A stretch of 25,267 bases of DNA from Lachnospiraceae bacterium UBA7160 (GTDB lineage Bacteria > Bacillota > Clostridia > Lachnospirales > Lachnospiraceae): NCBI GenBank assembly GCA_002491565.1, contig DKWE01000079.1:693-25959 (forward strand), given 5' to 3'. The translations under genes and the position numbers were made by a program. The notes beneath the pieces are model-generated. The model ran no database searches and was not told the origin of the DNA. It saw only the letters and a list, made by a program, of their open reading frames with translations. This document shows, piece by piece, positions 15,133 to 21,927 of the stretch; within the stretch, counting starts at the first letter, position 1; every line of letters begins with the position of its first letter.

Positions 15133-15684
15133 TCACCTGTCCCTTCCCGTATTCTGTAGAACCCCACCGCTGTTCCACCGAAGAACCGGATGATATTCAA
15201 GCTTTCTGTACCAGTGCTCCAGATGTGTATAGTGAATCCAGGAGAGATCAAAACCATCCTGCCGAAGCGCCTCCGTGGCCAGACGCACCATTTCCAGGCC
15301 GATTCCCTGCCTGCGAAATTCAGGTATCGTTCCGACACAGCCCGGCCCGCCGATATGAAGCCCCTGAAACCGCCCCATATCATCGAGATTGCAAAAAGCA
15401 ATAATCCTCTCTCCGTCAAAGGCGCAATAAAACCGGTCGCCCTCCCTGAAATACTGCACCCAGTCCTCGTCCACCTGGCGAACCGCATCCTGAAGAGCCG
15501 CAAGCGCTCCGTGATACTCGCCAAATGTAATCCCGTTTGGGCAGTGAGGCGGCGTCACATCCGGCAAGCCTCCCCGCAGATCCATAACCAATTCTGTAAA
15601 GACCCAATCCCTGGGCAGAGTACGAATACTTTCCCTCTGGAAAAAATCCGGATACAGACTACGAAACAGTTCCGTATAATTCAT
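15133..15684 (-). CDS. GNAT-family N-acetyltransferase
   Basis: The 183-residue product has the GNAT fold signature. The acetyl-CoA-binding motif is in VGTIPEFRRQGIGLEMVRLA, where RRQGIG is the Q/R-x-x-G-x-G/A loop, followed by the closing strand and helix HLEHWYRKLEYHPV. Substrate is unknown. The start ATG at 15684 has AGGAG 8 bases upstream, and mazG ends only 41 bp upstream, so the two may be co-transcribed. Near position 15170 the next reading frame stays open for a further 100 bp beyond the stop (to 15063), with a coding-like sequence FFGGTAVGFYRIREG. The C-terminus could therefore have been changed by a frameshift; the native ending WNSGGVLQ is also plausible for the family. Confidence 0.8.
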   Translation of the reverse strand: MNYTELFRSLYPDFFQRESIRTLPRDWVFTELVMDLRGGLPDVTPPHCPNGITFGEYHGALAALQDAVRQVDEDWVQYFREGDRFYCAFDGERIIAFCNLDDMGRFQGLHIGGPGCVGTIPEFRRQGIGLEMVRLATEALRQDGFDLSWIHYTHLEHWYRKLEYHPVLRWNSGGVLQNTGRDR

Positions 15685-15725
15685 TCGCTCGTCTCCTCAT
15701 TCTCCTACAGCCAGGAGCCCGCTTG

Positions 15726-16202
15726 TCAGCTCTGCAGATGACGAATCGTCCATCCGGCGGCTTCCTGAAAGGCTTTCTTCTCTGCCGCCTCCTGCGCGGG
15801 CATCCGGCTTTTCTTCTCCTCGCGTTTGATAGACTGCCAGTCTGTCGGCGCACCTGGCTGCGCTTCTTCCGGAAAAACATGCGGATGGCGGCGCACCATC
15901 TTGCTGCGGACCCCCTCGATGACATCTGCGATGTCAAACAGTCCTTTTTCCTGTGCAATCTGAGCCTGCAGCATCACAAGCAAAAGCACATCCCCGAGCT
16001 CCTCACAGAGATTTGCAGCATCTCCGGTCTGCCCATACAGATCGATACCCGCCAACGTCTCCGTCATCTCATTTACCATGCAGGGCTTCAGGCTCTCCAT
16101 TGTCTGCGCCCGGTCCCACGGACAGCCCTCCCCGCTCCGCAGCTTCTCCACTACCTGACGGAACGATTCAAAGGCATCTGCCGCGCTTCTCTTTTCTTCC
16201 AT
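15726..16202 (-). CDS. MazG-like nucleoside triphosphate pyrophosphohydrolase
   Basis: The 158-residue product carries a single MazG domain: GCPWDRAQTMESLKPCMVNE, then LCEELGDVLLLVMLQAQIA and a basic KMVRRHPHVF. Such proteins hydrolyse NTPs to NMP and pyrophosphate and are thought to clean nucleotide pools. The first metal-binding motif reads NEMTE instead of the usual EExxE, so one conserved acidic position is Asn; the second motif EELGD is intact. It is shorter than the two-domain E. coli MazG. The start is placed at ATG 16202, with GGGAGG 7 bases upstream; ATG 16208 is too close to the binding site. It lies ahead of the GNAT gene with a 41-bp gap. Confidence 0.87.
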   Translation of the reverse strand: MEEKRSAADAFESFRQVVEKLRSGEGCPWDRAQTMESLKPCMVNEMTETLAGIDLYGQTGDAANLCEELGDVLLLVMLQAQIAQEKGLFDIADVIEGVRSKMVRRHPHVFPEEAQPGAPTDWQSIKREEKKSRMPAQEAAEKKAFQEAAGWTIRHLQS

Positions 16203-16575
16203 CTTCATTCCTCCCGAGCTGGCTTCTTGTCTGACTCCAGTTATCATTCACAGTCTTCCTGTCCATAAACCATAACACGTTCCTCAGTCAATATACCAAA
16301 GCACTTTGCCCGCTTTCCCCGCCTGTGCAGCGCCATGAAAGTCGCCCGGTGCATCCAAGATAATTGCCGGATGCCCGGGCGCTTTCCTGTAAAACGGCTG
16401 TCTGAACCGCTATCATCGTTCCGTAACCGTTTCACGGCTTGTCTATGCCATCGGATCTGTCAGGATCACAAACCTCCCTGACACATTCTGTCACGCGCCT
16501 GCCAGCACAAATCCTGTATGATTATGCGTCCCATACTGCTGACGCACAATGCAGCCTGTGCCTTGTTCTGCCGTC
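16203..16575 (-). other. 373-bp non-coding gap between pgm and mazG with several hairpins
   Basis: No convincing gene is seen. On the minus strand two mutually exclusive hairpins share an arm: TGACA/TGTCA (16489-16493 with 16479-16483) and TGTCAGG/CCTGACA (16477-16483 with 16458-16464). A strong GC hairpin follows at 16343-16381 (CGCCCGG and GCATCC paired with GGATGC and CCGGGCG, one bulge). None has a good U-tract. A TTGACT at about 16290 could be a -35 for mazG, but no matching -10 is clear. Confidence 0.45.
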
Positions 16576-18315
16576 TTACAGCATCGCGTTGATCATCGCA
16601 AGCACCTGCTCGCCAAGTGCCGCAGACTTCTGATCCGCATCCTCCAGAGAAGTGCCCTTGATGCCATAGTAGAACTTCACCTTCGGCTCTGTCCCGGACG
16701 GGCGGACGCACAGCCATGCGTCGTCGGTCAGATCATAGTAGAGCACATTCGATGCCGGAAGTCCGGTCGGCTTCACCGCGCCGGTCGCCACATCGGTAAT
16801 CGTATCTGCCTTGTAGTCACGGAAGGAAGTCACCTTGTAATCCCCGATCTGCATCGGCGGATTCTTCCGCAGAGTATTCATGATCTCTTGGATCTTCTGC
16901 AGTCCCTCAATGCCCTTCAGGCTGACAGACTTAATGTCATCCTTGTAATAGCCGTAGCGCTCGTACATCTCTACCATCGCATCCCAGAGCGTCTTGCCCT
17001 GTGCCTTGTAGAATGCTGCTGCCTCTGCAAGGGCCATCGAGGCCACGATCGCATCCTTGTCACGCGCATGTGTGCCGATCAGGCAGCCATAGCTCTCCTC
17101 GAAACCGAAGAGATAGGTCCCCTTCCCGCTGTTCTCGAAGCCAAGGATCTGCTGTCCGATATACTTAAAGCCGGTCAGCACCTCGATCAGTCCCGCGCCA
17201 TAATACCGCGCGATCGCATCTGCCATGTTCGTCGTCACAATCGTCTTGATCAGATAGCCATCCTCCGGAAGTCCGCCCTCCAGAGCCTTCTTCTGGCCAA
17301 TCTCATAATCTGCCAGCAGGCAGCCGGACATATTTCCGGTCAGAGTATGGTATTCGCCGGTCTTCGAATCCTTCACGCGAACGCCGAGACGGTCCGCATC
17401 CGGATCCGTTGCAAGCACGAGGTCTGCGTCGATCTCTTTTGCAAGCTTCAGACCAAGCGCAAACGCCTCCTCTGCCTCCGGGTTCGGGTAGCTTACGGTC
17501 GGGAAATCGCCGTCCGGCTTCTCCTGCTCCGGTACAACATAGACATGCTCAAAGCCAAGCTCTGCAAGCACACGACGCACCGGAAGATTGCCCGTTCCAT
17601 GCAGCGGCGTGTAAACGATCTTCAGATTCTTGCTCTCCTCGCGGATTGCCTCGGGATGAAGCACACGGCTCTTCAGCTGTGCGATAAACGCATCGTCGAT
17701 CTTCTCGCCGATCACCTCATACAGCCCCGCTGCAATCGCATCTTCTTTGCTCATCGTCTTTGCAGCTGTGTAGCCCGGCACCTTCTTTACCTCTGCCATG
17801 ATGCCGGTATCGTGCGGCGGCGTGATCTGCGCGCCATCCTCCCAGTAGACCTTGTAGCCATTATACTCCGGCGGATTGTGGCTCGCCGTAATATTGATAC
17901 CTGCGGTACAGCCAAGCTCCCGCACTGCAAAGGAAAGCTCCGGCGTCGGACGGAGAGACTCAAAAACATACGCCTTGATCCCATTGCCCGCAAGTGTAAG
18001 AGCTGCAAAATCTGCAAACTCCGGCGACATATGACGGGAATCATAAGCAATTGCAACGCCCTTCTTCTGCCCGCCTGTCTGAATGATATAATTTGCAAGG
18101 CCCTGCGTTGCCTTCTGTACCACGTATTTGTTCATACGGTTCGTACCTGCGCCGATAATGCCGCGAAGACCTGCCGTTCCAAACTCCAGCTCCGTGTAGA
18201 ACCGCTCTTTGATCTCATTTTCATCCTCAGCGATCGCCTTCAGCTCTGCCCGGGTCTCCTCATCGAAATATGGATCCGCAAGCCATGCCTCATAGGCCTT
18301 TCTATAGTCCTCCAT
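16576..18315 (-). CDS. Phosphoglucomutase/phosphomannomutase (alpha-D-phosphohexomutase)
   Basis: The 579-residue protein is a full-length member of the alpha-D-phosphohexomutase family, of the long PgcA-like type that interconverts glucose 1-phosphate and glucose 6-phosphate. The phosphoserine loop TASHNPPEYNGYK is at 143-155 (Ser145). The magnesium loop DPDADRLG is near 304, the sugar-binding GFEESYG near 402, and the phosphate-binding SGTEPK near 537. The product feeds glycogen, capsule and UDP-glucose synthesis. The start ATG at 18315 has AGGAGG 8 bases upstream; the frame is open 50 codons further, but that stretch folds as a structured leader and is unlikely to be coding. It is preceded by cotS on the same strand across a 170-bp gap. 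Confidence 0.93.
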   Translation of the reverse strand: MEDYRKAYEAWLADPYFDEETRAELKAIAEDENEIKERFYTELEFGTAGLRGIIGAGTNRMNKYVVQKATQGLANYIIQTGGQKKGVAIAYDSRHMSPEFADFAALTLAGNGIKAYVFESLRPTPELSFAVRELGCTAGINITASHNPPEYNGYKVYWEDGAQITPPHDTGIMAEVKKVPGYTAAKTMSKEDAIAAGLYEVIGEKIDDAFIAQLKSRVLHPEAIREESKNLKIVYTPLHGTGNLPVRRVLAELGFEHVYVVPEQEKPDGDFPTVSYPNPEAEEAFALGLKLAKEIDADLVLATDPDADRLGVRVKDSKTGEYHTLTGNMSGCLLADYEIGQKKALEGGLPEDGYLIKTIVTTNMADAIARYYGAGLIEVLTGFKYIGQQILGFENSGKGTYLFGFEESYGCLIGTHARDKDAIVASMALAEAAAFYKAQGKTLWDAMVEMYERYGYYKDDIKSVSLKGIEGLQKIQEIMNTLRKNPPMQIGDYKVTSFRDYKADTITDVATGAVKPTGLPASNVLYYDLTDDAWLCVRPSGTEPKVKFYYGIKGTSLEDADQKSAALGEQVLAMINAML

Positions 18316-18343
18316 CCTTTTAACCTCCTGTATATTTACTGTG

Positions 18344-18454
18344 AAAAATTCTGTCTCAGCAGAGATACCGATGAACAGTCCGCAGACCATTCCGGCTGAA
18401 CCTTTGAGACTCTCACCCATATGAATCAAACTGCTTCCCCAAATACCGGGAAGC
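18344..18454 (-). ncRNA. Candidate structured 5' leader of the phosphoglucomutase gene
   Basis: Reading the minus strand there are three elements in series. A hairpin GCTTCCC/GGGAAGC covers 18433-18454. A closing stem GTCTCA/TGAGAC pairs 18405-18410 with 18353-18358. Inside it is an extended hairpin at 18368-18395, built from CCG/CGG, GAAT/GTTC, a G-T wobble and GTC/GAC around a TGCG loop, with an AT bulge. Four bases after the closing stem comes a run of five U (18344-18348), as in an attenuator. The ribosome binding site follows at about 18325. I do not recognise it as a known riboswitch class. Confidence 0.4.
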
Positions 18455-18477
18455 CCTCTTCCCATACGGTCTTTTCC

Positions 18478-18483
18478 ATTATA
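18478..18483 (-). promoter_or_regulatory. Candidate -10 box for the phosphoglucomutase gene
   Basis: A perfect TATAAT begins directly after the cotS stop codon on the minus strand. No good -35 is visible at 16-18 bases, so the promoter is uncertain. If used, the leader would be about 155 nt and would contain the whole structured region. Confidence 0.3.
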
Positions 18484-18485
18484 AC

Positions 18486-19493
18486 CTAATCCGCCCCAAA
18501 ATGGAACTGATTTTCCAGCATTTTCACAAATTTTTCCTGTTTCTCCCGCTGACGCTCGATCAGCTGCAGCTTATCCAGGTAACGTCTGGAAATCCAGGCC
18601 TTATTTCCTCCATAATAATGGTTCGCCAGCTTCCGAAATTTCTCCGGGTACAGCATCCGCACATACAAAAGCTGCCGTTCTTCCTCATTCAGCGGACGAA
18701 TCCGTTCATAGCCCTCCAGGATCCGCAGTCCGAGGCGCACGTTCCAGTCATGCTTCTCAAGAATTTTCCTCATAAAGCGGTACAAATCCCCGACCTGATA
18801 ATCAAACCGGCAGCATTCAAAGTTCGTCGTTGCCAGTTCGCTGCCTGATAAAAGTACGTGATGATGGTCGTAATCCCCATGGCACACGCTGCCCTGCAGC
18901 CCTCCTCTTCCCGCACTCGTCTCCTGAAACCTGTCATGAAGCAGATGCTCTGCCTCCAGCGCCTGTTCCGAGTAAACGGAAAAGCAATTTAGAAACATCC
19001 GCTCAAATTCTCCCTTCGTCTTCCGCTTCCGGATAAAGGAATAAATTTTCTTCAGTTCTACATTTTTCGCATGCAGCTCGGACAGCGGAGGCTGCGCAGT
19101 GAAGCTCTTCTCAAACGCCTCCTCGCCCTCCACGTGCATCAGACGGTGCAGCCGCGCCAGATTCGTGACCGCAGCCAGGATCTCTGATTCACTGGAAGTG
19201 TCGCATTCCCGACCAGGATACCATTCCTTGACCACATACTTATTCTCTTCCCAGTCACGCGACACCAACGCACCTTCCCGGTTCGGCAGGATTACATCCA
19301 CACGCTGATATCCGCCGTCCCGGATCTGCTTCATCACACGGTTCTGAAACAGGGCCTTATTCTCCGACCCAGTGTAATCCGCCAGGATACGGAGTCCGTC
19401 CGGTGTATCCAAAAGATAAGAACCGCGCCCCCGCCTTGTACTGATCACCTCCAGGTCATACTGCTCCAGCACCCTCAATGCTCTGTCATTCAT
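18486..19493 (-). CDS. CotS-family spore coat protein (kinase-like fold)
   Basis: The 335-residue product resembles CotS/YutH-type coat proteins, which have the fold of aminoglycoside phosphotransferases and choline kinases. The Brenner-type motif VCHGDYDHHHVLL is near residues 201-213. A degenerate metal-binding segment NFECCRFDYQVGDLYRFMRK follows where kinases have a D-x-D motif, here with Glu in place of the first Asp. The C-terminus is basic and rich in Gln and Lys. In Bacillus, CotS is a mother-cell coat protein, and kinase activity is not established for the family. The start ATG at 19493 follows GGAAGGGGGG. A sigma-K-like promoter lies just upstream. The phosphoglucomutase gene follows downstream. 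Confidence 0.85.
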   Translation of the reverse strand: MNDRALRVLEQYDLEVISTRRGRGSYLLDTPDGLRILADYTGSENKALFQNRVMKQIRDGGYQRVDVILPNREGALVSRDWEENKYVVKEWYPGRECDTSSESEILAAVTNLARLHRLMHVEGEEAFEKSFTAQPPLSELHAKNVELKKIYSFIRKRKTKGEFERMFLNCFSVYSEQALEAEHLLHDRFQETSAGRGGLQGSVCHGDYDHHHVLLSGSELATTNFECCRFDYQVGDLYRFMRKILEKHDWNVRLGLRILEGYERIRPLNEEERQLLYVRMLYPEKFRKLANHYYGGNKAWISRRYLDKLQLIERQREKQEKFVKMLENQFHFGAD

Positions 19494-19517
19494 CCCCGAT
19501 CCCCCCTTCCACTTCTC

Positions 19518-19548
19518 TATCCTATGAGGGGGATAAGGGAATTATGTG
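19518..19548 (-). promoter_or_regulatory. Candidate sigma-K promoter of the cotS-like gene
   Basis: On the minus strand CATAGGATA (19518-19526) matches the sigma-K -10 pattern CATAnnnTA exactly. A CACA (19545-19548) fits the mACm -35 pattern, but with an 18-base spacer, slightly longer than usual. The start of transcription would fall about 18 bases before the ATG, just ahead of the ribosome binding site. Late mother-cell expression would suit a coat gene. Confidence 0.45.
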
Positions 19549-19615
19549 CCAAAGTCTGCGTGCCTATTCCATTGTCACAGTCAGCCGCCTGGACGAAAAG
19601 GATGGTTGAACTGAT

Positions 19616-20263
19616 CTATCCCAACAAATAGTTTTCCAGCTCCTGCACAGACTCGCAGATCTGCGCGGCGCCCGCCTGCTCCAGCTCCTCCCGGCTCCCG
19701 TAGCCATACAGCACTCCAATACAGGGAAGTCCGTTTTCTTTCGCGCCGCGGACATCGTGCTCCCGGTCTCCGACCATGACCATCTCGCCGCAGTGCTCCT
19801 CTCCTATCGTGCGGATTACCAGGTCGATCACCTGCCCCTTCCCGGTCCTTTTCTCATCGAGCGTGCTGCCAACCACCAGGGAAAAATACTCCGCAAGGCC
19901 GAAATGCTCCACGATACGCTTTGCAAAGACCTCCGGCTTCGAGGTCGCCACGATCAGCGTCTTCCCCGCCGCTTTCAGCTTCTGCAAAAGCTCTGGAATC
20001 CCTTCATACACCAGGTTCTCACACCAGCCGCGGTCGGTGAAATACTCACGATAGTCTGTGATCCCCTGCATACCTTCCTCGCGCGTCATGCCGCAGTACC
20101 GCTGAAACGAGTCCAGAAGCGGCGGCCCGACAAACTTCAGCAGCGTCTCCTGCTCCGGCACGGGAAGGCCGCGCTTGTTCAGGGCATGCACCACAGAGTT
20201 TACGATTCCTTCTGCGGAATCGGTCAGCGTGCCGTCCAGGTCAAATAAAACATACTGATACAT
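19616..20263 (-). CDS. HAD-superfamily phosphatase (phosphoglycolate phosphatase-like)
   Basis: The 215-residue protein has the four HAD motifs. DLDGTLTD at residues 8-15 gives nucleophile Asp8 and acid Asp10. ATSKPE near 106 is motif II, a lysine around residue 140 is motif III, and GDREHDVRGA near 164 is motif IV. A helical cap lies between motifs I and II, as in the Gph/PpaX group. It probably dephosphorylates a small metabolite in the cytoplasm; phosphoglycolate and nucleotides are the usual guesses and the sequence does not decide. The start ATG at 20263 has AGGAGG about 5 bases upstream. It follows metF on the same strand but behind a hairpin. Confidence 0.9.
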   Translation of the reverse strand: MYQYVLFDLDGTLTDSAEGIVNSVVHALNKRGLPVPEQETLLKFVGPPLLDSFQRYCGMTREEGMQGITDYREYFTDRGWCENLVYEGIPELLQKLKAAGKTLIVATSKPEVFAKRIVEHFGLAEYFSLVVGSTLDEKRTGKGQVIDLVIRTIGEEHCGEMVMVGDREHDVRGAKENGLPCIGVLYGYGSREELEQAGAAQICESVQELENYLLG

Positions 20264-20337
20264 TCTGTCCTCCTACACTCAAAATCTTCCTCATTAAATT
20301 GAAATCAACTACTTTGTTCTCACCATCCACTTACAAC

Positions 20338-20372
20338 AACGGGGCTGCCGCATAAATGCGGCGGCCCCGTTT
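20338..20372 (-). terminator. Hairpin after metF, probable terminator
   Basis: The stem is AACGGGGC/GCCCCGTT plus GCCGCAT/ATGCGGC, separated by a single mismatch, around a 2-base loop. On the minus strand it follows the metF stop by 22 bases and is followed by GTTGTAAG, a weak U-tract. It probably ends the met operon and separates it from the HAD gene. Confidence 0.6.
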
Positions 20373-20394
20373 GGGGGAGTACGCTCCCTTAAGA

Positions 20395-21279
20395 TTATTC
20401 GCTCAGTCCAGCCTGCTCCAGAAGTGCCGGCACCTTGGACTCCCAGCCGAGCGCCATGATATGGATACCCTGGCAGTACGGCTTACACTCCTTGATAATC
20501 CGCGCGGCGATCTCCACACCGGTGATGCCCGCTTTTGTCTTTTCCTTATCCTTCTTCAGTTCCTCGATCATGTCATCCGGAACATGAACACCCGCTACAT
20601 TGTTGTTCATGAACTTCGCCATGCCTGCAGACTTCGGAATGATGATTCCGACCTGTACCGGCTTGCCGAACTGCTTCGCCTTCTCCATGAATTTGATGAA
20701 CTTCTCCGGCTCAAAGACTGCCTGCGTCTGGAAATACTCCGCGCCTGCGCGCACCTTGCGCTCCATCTTTGCCAGCTGCGCGTCTACCGAATCGCTGCAC
20801 GGCGATACGACTGCGCCCTTCGCAAACTTCGGCGGCTCGCCAACCAGCGCATTGCCACCAAGATCGACGCCGGACTCCAGCTGCTTCACCGTATGGATCA
20901 GAGAAACAGAGTCCAGATCGAAGACCGGCTTCGCCTGCGGATGGTCTCCCATCTTTGTGTGGTCGCCGGTCAGAAGCAGCAGATTCTCGATGCCCAGCAT
21001 TGCCGCGCTCAGAAGATCCGACTGCAGTGCGATACGGTTCCGGTCACGGCAGGTAAGCTGGAAGATCGGGTTCAGGCCCGCATCCTTCAGAACCTTACAT
21101 ACTGCAAGGGATCCGAGACGCATCACGGAGGACTGGTTGTCCGTCACGTTCACTGCGTGTACACCCTTCAGATAGGTTTTCGCCTCTTCCACCACATGCT
21201 CAATATGAATTCCTTTTGGCGGCCCTACTTCTGCAGAAACCACAAATTCGCCACGTTCAAAAAGCTCAGTAATTTTCAT
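20395..21279 (-). CDS. metF: Methylenetetrahydrofolate reductase, catalytic subunit MetF
   Basis: The 294-residue protein is a full-length MetF-type flavoprotein that reduces 5,10-methylene-THF to 5-methyl-THF. The conserved N-terminal Glu is in SAEVGPPKG (Glu17). The barrel strands NVTDNQSS, PIFQLTCRDRNRIALQSDL and LLLTGDHTKMGDHP are the FAD and folate-binding segments, and AGAEYFQTQAVFE is the usual substrate-binding region. The start ATG at 21279 has AGGAG 9 bases upstream. metV ends 26 bp upstream, and metV itself follows the metV-rnfC fusion with one base between stop and start, so the three are one operon. In acetogens MetF works in a complex with MetV and RnfC2. A hairpin closes the operon. 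Confidence 0.95.
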   Translation of the reverse strand: MKITELFERGEFVVSAEVGPPKGIHIEHVVEEAKTYLKGVHAVNVTDNQSSVMRLGSLAVCKVLKDAGLNPIFQLTCRDRNRIALQSDLLSAAMLGIENLLLLTGDHTKMGDHPQAKPVFDLDSVSLIHTVKQLESGVDLGGNALVGEPPKFAKGAVVSPCSDSVDAQLAKMERKVRAGAEYFQTQAVFEPEKFIKFMEKAKQFGKPVQVGIIIPKSAGMAKFMNNNVAGVHVPDDMIEELKKDKEKTKAGITGVEIAARIIKECKPYCQGIHIMALGWESKVPALLEQAGLSE

Positions 21280-21305
21280 AAAACATCGCTCCTACTCATT
21301 ATATT

Positions 21306-21926
21306 TTATTTGGTCTCGTCATCCGTCGCGTAGTTCCGGATCTGTGTCGGACACTTCATCGCGTCCAGACGTCCCAGCTTCTCCAGGCGCCGGTAAATAC
21401 GCTCCCAGCCGCACTCCATATTGCTGTCTACTTCGCACTTGCCATCTTTGGAACCGCCGCACTGGCCGTTCACAAGGCTCTTGGAACAAGCCGTGATCGG
21501 GCAGATGCCTCCGGTCAGGTTCAGATAACACTCGCCGCACTGACCGCAGTCATACTCCAGAGGCGTCACGCCCTGGAAGCCCGGCATCGGGTATGTATCG
21601 CATGCAGTATACACGCGCTTGTTCTCCAGATAGTCGGCCACCGTCTGCATGCCGACTCCGCAGGAGAACACAAGCACAACATCCGCTGCATCAATCTCCG
21701 CCTGATACTTCGAAAGGCGCAGCTTCAGATTGTCCGGATTACACACATAGTCTGTCGTCAGGATTCCGGTCACGTCACCGCTTGCGGAAAGCTCCTTCTG
21801 CAGCTCATTTGCTTCCTTCTCCGGAAAATAGATTTCCTTGCAGCCGAGGCAGTTCAGGATAAAGACCTTTTTCCCTGCCACAAGGGATTCGATGGTTTCC
21901 TTTGACTTCAACTGGGTCATTAACAT
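21306..21926 (-). CDS. metV: MetV, zinc/iron-sulfur subunit of methylenetetrahydrofolate reductase
   Basis: The 206-residue protein belongs to the MTHFR C-terminal (MetV, PF12225-type) family. It has many conserved cysteines: LNCLGCKE, DYVCNPDN, VFSCGVGMQTV, and a dense cluster CGQCGECYLNLTGGICPI followed by CSKSLVNGQCGG. These should bind one or more iron-sulfur clusters and pass electrons to MetF. The start is ATG 21926, one base after the stop of the rnfC fusion; ATG 21920 is an alternative. AAGGGGG lies about 11 bases before the first ATG. Its last hundred residues closely resemble the N-terminal domain of the upstream fusion protein, which shows a duplication of MetV inside this operon. 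Confidence 0.92.
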   Translation of the reverse strand: MLMTQLKSKETIESLVAGKKVFILNCLGCKEIYFPEKEANELQKELSASGDVTGILTTDYVCNPDNLKLRLSKYQAEIDAADVVLVFSCGVGMQTVADYLENKRVYTACDTYPMPGFQGVTPLEYDCGQCGECYLNLTGGICPITACSKSLVNGQCGGSKDGKCEVDSNMECGWERIYRRLEKLGRLDAMKCPTQIRNYATDDETK

Positions 21927-21927
21927 A

